A stretch of 64,000 nucleotides of DNA from positions 1,674,001 to 1,738,000 of the forward strand of contig CAVTPD010000001.1 in assembly GCA_963736575.1 (NCBI GenBank), given 5' to 3'. The DNA comes from CAVTPD01 sp963736575 (GTDB taxonomy: Bacteria > Bacteroidota > Bacteroidia > Cytophagales > JAAEPT01). This document shows positions 41,019 through 49,252 of the stretch, one piece after another. Below the pieces are notes generated by a model. The model saw nothing but the letters and a program-made list of their open reading frames with translations, had not been told where the DNA came from and did no database searches. The translations under genes were made by a program, and so were the position numbers. How positions within the stretch are numbered: the first letter of the stretch is position 1; every line of letters begins with the position of its first letter.

Positions 41019-43985
41019 TTAATTCCCCTCCACAATTTTAATTTCTTCCTCATTTAACCCATAAAGCTCATAAACCATTTTATCAATTTCGGCATCTACC
41101 CTTTTGATTTCAAATTTTAAAGTTTGGGCTTTTTGTTTCTGTTCGTTAAAGAATTGCATCCATTCAGCTTCTTCGGATAATCCCAATTGTATTTTTGCTT
41201 TTTTCAATTCTTTCAAAAAGGCTGCAAACTCCAATTCGTACCAGTTTTGAAATTTACTTTGTACGTTTTGATGCTTGTTTTTAACAAAATCAGTGAAAAA
41301 TGTGTTTTGCTTTTGCAACTGAGATTTTAACTCAATAATTACTTTAGCTAATTCGCCAAATTTTTCTTGTTGTGTTTTCGAAGCAATCTTTATAGGCAAT
41401 TCTTTAAGTTGATAACCTTTAATTTTTGGAAATAACTGCTTACTATCTGAATATTTTGAAAGCCAGTATTTTTTAATAATTCTAGAATTTAGAATACATA
41501 ATAAATAATGCAGTTGATAGTCAGAATTTTTAGGATAAATACTATACAATGTATTTGAAGCAAGGATTTTAGCTTTACTCATTCCTACTATCGGAATTTG
41601 TCCTATTTGGCGAATAACAATTCTTTCTTGCTCATAGACTTTCCAGTCTCCCCCACTTTTAATGTTCTTCTCTTTATAATTAAAATACTTATTTGGTGTT
41701 GCATAAGAATATGGAAATACATCACCTCCATCAATCAATTCTAAGTAGTCTTCATTCTCTTTTTTTTCTGATATAGAACTCTTTCTATCATAAGCTTGAA
41801 TTCCGAAATAAGAATTACATATTTCACCTAAGGCTATGCAATTAGATAAATCAATTATAAAATCTTCTTTTACATTAAAGATTTTGTTTGCATCTAGATC
41901 CCAGCTTTCTTGCTGTTTATTTCCAAAACTGTAAATGAGATTATTTCTACTGCTCAATAACTCAATCTTATTTTTCTTTAATTTTGTCTTATTTAAAATA
42001 ATAGTGGCAACATCAACATTAGCATCAGCAAAAACACTTTCCTCATGAACAATTAAGGAAATGATATCAGTCTTGTTAAGAATAAACTCTCTAAGGGGCC
42101 TGATATATTTATTTGTCAAATATGTATTAGGGGTAATAAAACCAAGTATCCCTAACTTATTTAATATTTGAATAGACCTTTCAAAAAACAAATGAAACAA
42201 ATCTATCTTATAACTGGCAACTTCAAATTTTTTATAATATTCAAGTAATTCATTTTTAGTGTTAGAAGGTTGGCATAATGCATACGGTGGATTTCCAATA
42301 ATTACATCAAAACCATCTTTTGAAAATACATCAGGAAACTCTTTCTTCCAGTCAAAAGCTTTCTCTCCTGCTATTTCAGGATCGTCTATTAGCGAGTTAC
42401 CGCATTTTATATTGTTGTTTAATGTGGTCAGTTTTCGTCCTCTTTGTGCTGTGCGTAACCAAAGGGAGAGTTTTGCTATCTCCACACTCTCTTCGTTAAT
42501 ATCTACCCCGTAAATGTTGTTCTCCAAAATGTGGTTGCTCACATCCTGAAAAACAATACTACCTCCAAACAGCTGTACCTTTAACTCATCTACATAAGCA
42601 TGTTCGCCCATTAAAAATTCTAAAGCCTGGTTTAGAAAAGCGCCACTACCACAAGCGGGGTCGCAAATGGTCAAAGACAAAAGCCATTCCCTGTATTCTG
42701 TTAATAATCCATCTAGTCGTTTAATGGTGTCTTTTTTCCGGTTACGCCTGCCTTTTGCATACTCTTCGTCTACAATCCCCAGTTCCTGCTTTTTATTTTC
42801 GCAAAGCTGGCCTATTGTATTGTCTACAATGTATTTGGTTATATATTTAGGCGTATAGAATACTCCGTCTTTTTTTCGTCTGGATTTACTTCGGTCTACC
42901 TCCTGTCCTTCCAGCTTAGCAGTTACATCTTCTATTTCGTTCAGCGAGTTTTCGAAAATGTGACCGAGTATGTTTACATCTACTTCACTTTGAAAATTGT
43001 AAGCTGTAAGCTTCATTACGTGGCTGTGCAAAATTTCATCATCAATAACTACGGAATCCAATAGCTTATCCTCAAGAAAGAGGCCGCCATTGTATGCAAA
43101 AATATCGTCTTGATGGTTTTTTCCCTTTCTACCTTTATTAATGTAGCCAAAGTATTGTTTAAAGATTTCGTAAAGTGGTTTGTAAGCATCTTCCTCTTTT
43201 AATACTTTCCAACGTTTCACAATGCGCGAAATAGAATTAGGAGGAAGTAAACCACTATCTTCAGCAAAAAGAATAAACAAAAAACGGTCTAGCAGCTTCT
43301 GGGTTTTCTTAAAGAAAAGTAATTGATTGGCACTCTGGCTGTTTTTAACCATGTTTAGCCAAAGGTCATTCTTAAATGACGCGTAATCTTTGTAAAGTTG
43401 CTTAGTTATTGTTTCATCCTGTAAGAGGCTTTCTTCCTTCATCCTCAAAGGCAGTCCATTGAGCAGGTTTTCAGAATTAAGACACAAATACATGAGCTTA
43501 AAATCTGCCTCTGAAAGGGTAAAAAGATTAAACTCTAGGTGCTCTACTGAGTTATGGATGAAGAAACGAAGTTTTTCGAAGTTTGAAGTAATAACGTATA
43601 CACAAGTTGTGTGATTATTTTTATAGTTAAATGCCTGTGCATTAACTTTATCAAGATCTGTTGTTTCCGTTCCTTTTAATTCTATTACACCTAAAGCTTT
43701 GCCTTCAAGTAATATAGCACCATCTGCTTTTTTAGCACCTCTTTCGTTTTTGAGTTCTGTTGTAAGATTATAATTTGGGTTTGGATTTAATGTATATCCA
43801 AAAACCTTCGCAAACAACTCATTCAAAAAGCCTTCCTGGAATTGCTCTTCTTTAGAATCGCGTATATTTTTTTGGATTTCAGGATTGTGAAAATAAGTGG
43901 TAAATCTATTAAAGGCCTGTTTTACACCTTCCTCATTTTGGGCATTGAGATATTTGTTGACTACTGAATGTTGAAAAAATGCCAT
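41019..43985 (-). CDS. Type IIG restriction-modification enzyme (Eco57I-like fused nuclease-methyltransferase)
   Basis: A 988-residue single-chain enzyme that both methylates adenine and cuts DNA. The N-terminal nuclease has D88 and the pair E102/K104 (GAKKADGAILL, VIELKG), a PD-(D/E)XK pattern. The N6-adenine methyltransferase follows, with motif I DPACGSGAFLNQ (about 445) and motif IV IIGNPPYA (about 565). The C-terminal third is a target-recognition domain of the TaqI-like type (SYFGIQAYDRKSSI, LPIKIASKTQQEKFGELAKVI), ending in a helical stretch. It is the first gene of a minus-strand cluster with the RloC-like ATPase. Confidence 0.93.
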   Translation of the reverse strand: MAFFQHSVVNKYLNAQNEEGVKQAFNRFTTYFHNPEIQKNIRDSKEEQFQEGFLNELFAKVFGYTLNPNPNYNLTTELKNERGAKKADGAILLEGKALGVIELKGTETTDLDKVNAQAFNYKNNHTTCVYVITSNFEKLRFFIHNSVEHLEFNLFTLSEADFKLMYLCLNSENLLNGLPLRMKEESLLQDETITKQLYKDYASFKNDLWLNMVKNSQSANQLLFFKKTQKLLDRFLFILFAEDSGLLPPNSISRIVKRWKVLKEEDAYKPLYEIFKQYFGYINKGRKGKNHQDDIFAYNGGLFLEDKLLDSVVIDDEILHSHVMKLTAYNFQSEVDVNILGHIFENSLNEIEDVTAKLEGQEVDRSKSRRKKDGVFYTPKYITKYIVDNTIGQLCENKKQELGIVDEEYAKGRRNRKKDTIKRLDGLLTEYREWLLSLTICDPACGSGAFLNQALEFLMGEHAYVDELKVQLFGGSIVFQDVSNHILENNIYGVDINEESVEIAKLSLWLRTAQRGRKLTTLNNNIKCGNSLIDDPEIAGEKAFDWKKEFPDVFSKDGFDVIIGNPPYALCQPSNTKNELLEYYKKFEVASYKIDLFHLFFERSIQILNKLGILGFITPNTYLTNKYIRPLREFILNKTDIISLIVHEESVFADANVDVATIILNKTKLKKNKIELLSSRNNLIYSFGNKQQESWDLDANKIFNVKEDFIIDLSNCIALGEICNSYFGIQAYDRKSSISEKKENEDYLELIDGGDVFPYSYATPNKYFNYKEKNIKSGGDWKVYEQERIVIRQIGQIPIVGMSKAKILASNTLYSIYPKNSDYQLHYLLCILNSRIIKKYWLSKYSDSKQLFPKIKGYQLKELPIKIASKTQQEKFGELAKVIIELKSQLQKQNTFFTDFVKNKHQNVQSKFQNWYELEFAAFLKELKKAKIQLGLSEEAEWMQFFNEQKQKAQTLKFEIKRVDAEIDKMVYELYGLNEEEIKIVEGN

Positions 43986-44296
43986 TTAATTAAATTCTGA
44001 TAAACGTATTTATATTCACAAGGTAAAACTTTTTGAATTATACTGTCTTTATTAACTAGCTAACTTTTCCACCATTAAAAACGCTGTTTACTAGCTTTAT
44101 ACACTTTGATTGATTGAAAAGTATTAAATCTATAAAACAGTAAGCAAAACCATTAATAGTAAATTCTTAAAGGGAGATCCCGACTCGAGTGTGGGATGAC
44201 GCCGTAGCGAGATGGTAAAAAGATGATTGGTATTACTACTAATTACTCTTAAATATTGACATGTTTCTGTTTTTTTGGATGCTAACAGATACCGTC

Positions 44297-44316
44297 ATCT
44301 CCTTGAAAAAGGAGAT
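44297..44316. repeat. Extragenic hairpin
   Basis: ATCTCCTT and AAGGAGAT around a GAAA loop, a perfect 8-bp stem. It sits in a gene-free region and looks like a dispersed repeat. Confidence 0.5.
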
Positions 44317-44388
44317 CCCGCAGGTTGTTGGGGACCTTAAGAAATACCTTTGAACTCAATTATACTTGTGGGGTCTTCAATCATCACC

Positions 44389-44408
44389 ATTCCTGCGGTG
44401 GCAGGAAT
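44389..44408. repeat. Extragenic hairpin
   Basis: ATTCCTGC and GCAGGAAT around a GGTG loop, followed by a segment (GATCC, GGTCGGGGCC, AAGATGACG) like the conserved flank of scattered Bacteroidota intergenic repeats I know from other genomes. Confidence 0.5.
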
Positions 44409-44577
44409 ATAGATCCTATGGTCGGGGCCATAAGATGACGTTCCTTAGTTCACTAATGAAATAATTTTTATCCTTAGCGAATATTTATACATACTTTAAC
44501 TGTTATCAAACTTGAGCGTAACGCATTCAATAATCCATTATCCATGGATACTTTTTAAATTAACTGCAACGAATTCT

Positions 44578-44601
44578 GCTAAAAGTTGTTTAACTTTTAG
44601 C
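44578..44601. promoter_or_regulatory. 10-bp perfect inverted repeat upstream of the HPF-like gene
   Basis: GCTAAAAGTT (44578-44587) and AACTTTTAGC (44592-44601) around GTTT, 54 bp before the start codon. It may be an operator or leader hairpin; no gene precedes it that it could terminate on the plus strand. Confidence 0.4.
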
Positions 44602-44654
44602 TTAGGCATGGTTATAGTACCGTGTTTTTTTAATTAATTCTAAAAGTCAATTTT

Positions 44655-44978
44655 ATGATTCCAATAAACGTAGAGCCCGTAAACTTCAATATCAGCCAAG
44701 AGTTGTTTAAGCATATGGAAGAACTTTTTTCCGGAATAGATAAATACAACGATTTGGCGGTTAATGCGGATGTGTATTTAAAATCCCTTTCGGAAACGGC
44801 GACAAGACAGAAAGAAGTAAGTATTCGGGTTAATATGCCTGGTAAGGACATCTTTATTGCGAAGGAAGGCGATGATTTTGGTTCAGCTGCTCAAGAACTT
44901 TTCGATACGCTTAAAGTAACGTTAAAACGTCATAAAGATAAACATAAGGATAATAGATCGGTGCCTGATAAATTCTAA
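44655..44978 (+). CDS. HPF/RaiA-family ribosome hibernation-like protein, paralog 1
   Basis: A 107-residue protein matching the short ribosome hibernation factor fold (HPF/YfiA): beta strand VEPVNFNISQ, helix FKHMEELFSGIDKYND, strand NADVYLKSL, strand VSIRVNMPGKDIFIAKEGDDF and helix AAQELFDTLKVTLKRHKDKHK. These factors bind the small ribosomal subunit and keep ribosomes inactive in stationary phase. A second, clearly related copy is at 59434-59763, so this window has two. The C-terminus is Lys-rich. It is followed by a terminator and preceded by a small inverted repeat. Confidence 0.85.
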   Translation: MIPINVEPVNFNISQELFKHMEELFSGIDKYNDLAVNADVYLKSLSETATRQKEVSIRVNMPGKDIFIAKEGDDFGSAAQELFDTLKVTLKRHKDKHKDNRSVPDKF

Positions 44979-45008
44979 TCTTAGAGAACTATTATTTCTA
45001 AGCATTAC

Positions 45009-45040
45009 AACCACTGTGGATTTTCTTCAGTGGTTTTTTT
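45009..45040 (+). terminator. Terminator after HPF-like gene
   Basis: AACCACTG (45009-45016) and CAGTGGTT (45028-45035) with an 11-nt loop and a T-run of seven. It is 31 bp past the stop codon. Confidence 0.85.
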
Positions 45041-45120
45041 GTGGATGTGAACCCCTCAGTCCTGCGCTGCGGACAGCTCCCCTGTTCTAGGAGAGCAAAT
45101 TATAGTAGTTGGCTTTGTAT

Positions 45121-45832
45121 ATTCACCGTTGACAAGGTCTAGCGACCGTTGTCAAGGTATCGTTATAAATTGGCCGTGTTTTAGGTAGGCTGTCTCCTCT
45201 CCTTTTGTGTTGTTGAAGGTTTGTAGTGGAAGAACGTAGTCAACGGTTGTAAACCTTGACTAGCGTTTGGGTTAAGGTAGCTTCTGGTTCAGATTCACCG
45301 TTGACAAGGTCTAGCGACCGTTGTCAAGGTATCGTTATAAATTGGCCGTGTTTTAGGTAGGTTGTCTCCTCTCCTTTTGTGTTGTTGAAGGTTTGTAGTG
45401 GAAGAACGTAGTCAACGGTTGTAAACCTTGACTAGCGTTTTGGTTAAGGTAGCTTCTGGTTCAGATTCACCGTTGACAAGGTCTAACGACCGTTGTCAAG
45501 GTTTAGTTTCAATTGATCTTTGTTGGGATATTGTTGCTTTTTATGTTTAGTTAGGTTGTTTTTTTAGAGCAGGGTATCTTCTCCTTTCTAATATTGGGAT
45601 GGTTTAAGGGTGGTTGTTGAAGTTGGAAACGTAGTCAACGGTTGTAAACCTTGACTAGCGTTTTGATTGAGGTAGCTTCCGGTTCAGATTCACCGTTGAC
45701 AAGGTCTGGCGACCGTCCCTACATCTACCGTTGACAAGGTCTGCGACCGTTGTCAAGGTAGGTTTCAAATTTTCATTGTTGGGATTTTTGACACAGCTTG
45801 TGAAAATTGGGTGATTTTTATATCTTAAGTGT
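45121..45832. repeat. REP-type repeat array beside the RAYT gene
   Basis: A tandem array starts at 45121, with units beginning ATTCACCGTTGACAAGG at 45121, 45293 and 45465 (period 172 bp, near identical) and 45688 (diverged, partial). Each full unit holds two imperfect palindromes: CCGTTGACAAGGTC / GACCGTTGTCAAGG near its start, and a GTAG-preceded one (TAGTCAACGGTT / AAACCTTGACTA). GTAG sits at 45236, 45408 and 45631. GTAG followed by an imperfect palindrome is the recognition pattern of REP-associated tyrosine transposases, and such a gene follows at 45833. The period and lack of spacers exclude CRISPR. Confidence 0.85.
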
Positions 45833-46456
45833 ATGAAAAAGAATACTTTTCCACTTTTAGCCGACTCTTTTTATCATGTTTATAATAGAGGCATTGATGG
45901 CGCTCTACTTTTTAGATCAGAGAGGGGGTTTCAGGTTTTCTTAGAGAAATATGGAAAACATATTACACCGTATGCAGATACGTTTGCGTATTGTTTATTG
46001 AATAATCATTTCCATTTCCTGATTAGAATTAAATCTGCCGAGGCTATTATTGAGGCTGCTGATTTGATGTACAGAGGAAAAGTTATTGATGATCTTTCTG
46101 CGTTTTTAAGTAAGCAGTTTTCTCATCTTTTTAACGGGTATACGCAGTGGTTTAATAATTTACACCAGCGTACAGGAAGCTTGTTTGAGACTCCTTTTCG
46201 TAGAATTGAGGTGGATAATGATGCTTATTTTTCTCAACTGGTGAGTTACATTCATCGGAATCCGGAGAAACATGGTTTAGTGGATGATTTTAAAGTTTAT
46301 CCTAATTCTTCTTATTGGAGTTTTTTAGGCGATAAACTTACTCAGCTTAAACGGGATGAGGTTTTAAATTGGTTTGGTGGTGAGGAGCCTTTTGTTGACT
46401 TTCATAAGAATCAGGTAGACACCAAACGAATTAAGAATTTAATCATTGAATTTTAA
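45833..46456 (+). CDS. REP-associated tyrosine transposase (RAYT, Y1_Tnp family)
   Basis: A 207-residue HUH-type single-strand endonuclease related to IS200/IS605 TnpA. Seen: DSFYHVYNRGIDGALLF at the start, the HUH motif in LLNNHFHFLIRIK, and the catalytic Tyr in YIHRNPEKHGLV, followed by the conserved YPNSSYWSF. The HFH in place of HUH, the AYCLLNNHFH sequence and the single Tyr match the RAYT group, which processes REP palindromes and does not move itself like an insertion sequence. The REP array on both sides, with GTAG tags, supports this strongly. It stands alone. Confidence 0.92.
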   Translation: MKKNTFPLLADSFYHVYNRGIDGALLFRSERGFQVFLEKYGKHITPYADTFAYCLLNNHFHFLIRIKSAEAIIEAADLMYRGKVIDDLSAFLSKQFSHLFNGYTQWFNNLHQRTGSLFETPFRRIEVDNDAYFSQLVSYIHRNPEKHGLVDDFKVYPNSSYWSFLGDKLTQLKRDEVLNWFGGEEPFVDFHKNQVDTKRIKNLIIEF

Positions 46457-46467
46457 ATCTTCATATT

Positions 46468-46650
46468 AACCGTTCACAAGGTCTAGCGGCTGTCCATCCG
46501 TCCACCGTTGTCAAGGTCTACGTCCGTTGTCATGGTTGGTTTCAAATAGGCTTTGTTTTTAGAAAGGTGTCTTATCTCCTATTTTATGTAATTGAAGGTT
46601 TGTTGTGGAAGCATACGTAGTCAACGGTTGTAAACCTTAACTAACGTTAT
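46468..46650. repeat. REP unit downstream of the RAYT gene
   Basis: A diverged copy of the same unit: ACCGTTCACAAGGTCTAGCG near 46468, then a GTAG-preceded palindrome (GTAG at 46617, TCAACGGTTG, AACCTTAACTAACG). It completes the bracket of REP elements around the transposase. Confidence 0.75.
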
Positions 46651-46693
46651 GATTTTGCTAGAAGCCAGCACTTAGAAATAAATACTGAAAAGA

Positions 46694-47686
46694 TTATGTC
46701 AATTCTTTCATCACCTTACTAAACAATTCATATGATTTCAGCCGGTCTTGGTGGTCGTAAATATGAGAAGCTACTATGATTTCATCTACTTGTGTTCGTT
46801 TTAAAAATTCTTTGGTGAGAATGCTCACGGTGTCTTTACTACCAATGAAAGCGTATTTCAGCATACGTTGGAAAGCCGGATCAAACATAAGATCTTCCAT
46901 TTCGGAAGTCATGTCTACTGGTGCCTGCATGTAATCTATTTTTCCCGTAAGAATGCCTAAAATCATGCTGATAAGTGTGGTAGACAATCGTTCGGCTTGC
47001 TGGTCGGTGTCGGCAGCAATTACGTTAATACCGGCTATGGTATAGGGTTTATCTAAATATTCTGAAGGCTGGAATTCTTTTCTGTAAATCGCTAAAGCAT
47101 CCATTAATAAAGCCGGTGCAAAATGACTGGCAAAAGCATAAGGCAAGCCCATTTTAGCGGCTAAGTGGGCACTATCGGTACTTGAACCTAAAATGTATAT
47201 AGGTACATTAATGCCTTCGGCTACACTGGCCCGTACTTGCGCCCCACGGTTGTCGGTAAAGAATTGTTGTATATCGCTAATGTCTTCTGGGAAACGGTAA
47301 ACAGATTTCATACGGTCTGAACGAATGGCCTGTGCGGTTACTTGATCGGTACCGGGTGCGCGTCCTAATCCTAAATCTATTCTATTGGGATACAATGAGC
47401 CTAAAGTCCCAAATTGTTCGGCGACAATTAAAGGAGAATGATTGGGTAACATAATACCACCAGAACCCACTCTAATTTTAGATGTCCCGCTGGCAATATA
47501 ACCTATTAATACGGCTGTTGCAGAACTAGCAATGCTAATCATATTATGGTGTTCGGCTAACCAAAAACGGTTATACCCCCATTGTTCTGCTTTTTGGGCT
47601 AGGTCTAAACTTTTGGTAAAGGTTTCAGCGGGGGTACTCCCTTTTGCTACGCTGGCTAATTCTAGTATGGAATATTTTGTATTCAT
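46694..47686 (-). CDS. LLM-class flavin-dependent oxidoreductase
   Basis: A 330-residue luciferase-like monooxygenase family protein. The N-terminus has SILELASVAKGSTPAETFTK and GYNRFWLAEHHNMISIASSATAVLIGYIASGTSKIRVGSGGIMLPNH, the family box around the flavin site, with WLAEHHN the most telling. IDLGLGRAPGTDQV and YILGSSTDSAHLAAKMGLPYAFASHF also match the MsnO8 subgroup of short LLM enzymes. It uses FMNH2 and oxygen; the substrate is unknown. It is monocistronic and diverges from the zinc-ribbon gene. Confidence 0.92.
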   Translation of the reverse strand: MNTKYSILELASVAKGSTPAETFTKSLDLAQKAEQWGYNRFWLAEHHNMISIASSATAVLIGYIASGTSKIRVGSGGIMLPNHSPLIVAEQFGTLGSLYPNRIDLGLGRAPGTDQVTAQAIRSDRMKSVYRFPEDISDIQQFFTDNRGAQVRASVAEGINVPIYILGSSTDSAHLAAKMGLPYAFASHFAPALLMDALAIYRKEFQPSEYLDKPYTIAGINVIAADTDQQAERLSTTLISMILGILTGKIDYMQAPVDMTSEMEDLMFDPAFQRMLKYAFIGSKDTVSILTKEFLKRTQVDEIIVASHIYDHQDRLKSYELFSKVMKELT

Positions 47687-47869
47687 AAATGGTCTTCGGT
47701 CCTAATGAGTGTTTAAACACTTTATCTAAGTTAAGAATCGGAATGTATAATTAAGAATTTTAGAATGAATAATTGAAAATGGATAAGAGACTGTTCTATG
47801 TGGTGCCGATCATATTAAAAAAAATGCGAGAGTTTTTAGCTACTTTTACCCTTCATTTATACAATACTT

Positions 47870-48208
47870 ATGTCAGAAGAAATAATAGCTTGCCCACAAT
47901 GTAAATCTGAAATCACTTACCCTACTGGTGTTTCTATGATGTGTTCTGAATGCAGCCACGAATGGAATCCGGAAGATGTTGTTGCTGACGAAGGTCTTGT
48001 AGTGAAAGATGCTAACGGTAATTTATTACAAGATGGTGATGCTGTTGTAGTAGCGAAAGATTTACCGGTAAAAGGATTTTCTAAATCTATTAAAGCTGGT
48101 ACAAAAGTTAAAAACATACGCCTAGTAGAAGGTGATCATAATATTGATTGTAAAGTAGATGGTTTTGGGTCTATGGCCTTAAAATCTGAATTTGTGAAAA
48201 AGGGGTAG
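47870..48208 (+). CDS. YjdM/PhnA family zinc-ribbon protein
   Basis: A 112-residue protein of the PhnA (YjdM) family: an N-terminal zinc ribbon with IACPQCKSEITYP (C8, C11) and MMCSECSHEWNPED (C25, C28), then the domain LVVKDANGNLLQDGDAVVVAKDLPVKG, SIKAGTKVKNIRLVEGDHNIDCKVDGFGSMALKSEFVKK-type C-terminus. Despite the name, the family is not clearly tied to phosphonate use; its role is unresolved. The length and motifs are typical. It stands alone. Confidence 0.93.
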   Translation: MSEEIIACPQCKSEITYPTGVSMMCSECSHEWNPEDVVADEGLVVKDANGNLLQDGDAVVVAKDLPVKGFSKSIKAGTKVKNIRLVEGDHNIDCKVDGFGSMALKSEFVKKG

Positions 48209-48302
48209 GTTTAATTGGATAGTGTCTTCCTTCACTTCTTATTTAATCAATTAAAGCTTCGCTTAATAAAAACTATCTAGCATTTTCTAGTTGATATGCT
48301 GT

Positions 48303-49214
48303 TTAAACTTCTTGAATTACAAAAAAACCATCATTACCTTGTTTTTGATACAGCGGCATATGAATTCTAGCGTTCCATTTACTTATAACTTCTTCACCGT
48401 TTTGGTACGCCAGTAACTCTCCTTCTTTGATTTCCTGAAAATTTTGATACCCCGCTTGCATCTCAAAAACATCACCATCGTTCAATTGGTGTCGGTAAAG
48501 TATTTCAAAGGTTTTTTGTCCGGGGGAATTAATTTTAGAGAATTTTTCTACGCAGTCTGGGTAAGAAGGTATTTTTTCCAAATCTAATTTACAGGCTTCT
48601 TTCAATACCAGCCAGATCATTCCTTCTTGATTTTCTACCGAATTCGTAGAGGTATGTTGTCCGGCTTCAAATACAAAACCAGTAATGCCTATTCTGCTTT
48701 CATAGTGATCTATACAACCGTATACCAAGTCACTAAAACCACGAATTATAAAACAAGGGAAAAGATGAGCCCAGGCATCATTATCATCTACTTCTTGTAC
48801 GGAAATAAAAGGTGTTGTAGCTGCCGAAGTAGTATGACAATCCAAAAAATAGCGGTGGGTATAATCTACATCTTTTTGAAAACGATCCATCACCTCTATG
48901 ATTTCAAACATCTCGGTTTGCTCATGTGAATCAGGAGCATGTTTAGCTATATTTTCTTCCGTCCAAGTACGGTTAAGGTCTTCATCTATGTACCTTTTGT
49001 TTTCTTGTAATCCTTTTTGATTGCCCGATATACCAACAATGGTACCTTCAATTTCAGGTCTTACTTCTTCTAATAGTTTAAAAACTTTCTGAAGGGCTAA
49101 AACTCCACTGGGTTCATTACCGTGTATACCACCTGAAATAAAAACCAAAGGCCCTTTTTTACCGGTGGTATAATGACCTAATATTCTTGGTATGTTTTTA
49201 AGATTTGGTTCCAT
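48303..49214 (-). CDS. Succinylglutamate desuccinylase/aspartoacylase family protein
   Basis: A zinc hydrolase of about 303 residues in the AstE/AspA family, which removes acyl groups from N-acyl amino acids. The zinc-binding site is visible as SGGIHGNEPSG (HxxE) and LDCHTTS (third His); EAGQHTSTNS matches the catalytic Glu region. The longest frame starts at a TTG (49247); I chose the ATG at 49214. It is the last gene of an operon with an ATP-grasp ligase (gap about 40 bp) and a QEGLA-motif protein. The acyl-amide bond it cleaves could be one made by the ligase, which is inference. Confidence 0.88.
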   Translation of the reverse strand: MEPNLKNIPRILGHYTTGKKGPLVFISGGIHGNEPSGVLALQKVFKLLEEVRPEIEGTIVGISGNQKGLQENKRYIDEDLNRTWTEENIAKHAPDSHEQTEMFEIIEVMDRFQKDVDYTHRYFLDCHTTSAATTPFISVQEVDDNDAWAHLFPCFIIRGFSDLVYGCIDHYESRIGITGFVFEAGQHTSTNSVENQEGMIWLVLKEACKLDLEKIPSYPDCVEKFSKINSPGQKTFEILYRHQLNDGDVFEMQAGYQNFQEIKEGELLAYQNGEEVISKWNARIHMPLYQKQGNDGFFVIQEV

Positions 49215-49252
49215 AATTTTTATGCTTAAAGTTTGACTTTGAGACAATTTGT

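Larger units (their letters stand above)
43986..44654. other. Intergenic region rich in hairpins
   Basis: About 670 bp without a gene. It carries several small inverted repeats: GAGATCCCGAC...GTGGGATGACG near 44170-44200, ATCTCCTT/AAGGAGAT at 44297-44316, ATTCCTGC/GCAGGAAT at 44389-44408, and GCTAAAAGTT/AACTTTTAGC at 44578-44601. The middle two resemble scattered extragenic repeats common in Bacteroidota genomes. The last lies 54 bp before the HPF-like start and may shape its transcript. Confidence 0.5.

Noticed and set aside
45121..46650. Tandem repeats that might be a CRISPR array
   Set aside because: The units are 172 bp long with no unique spacers of even length, no Cas genes are near, and a RAYT transposase with GTAG-tagged palindromes explains them.
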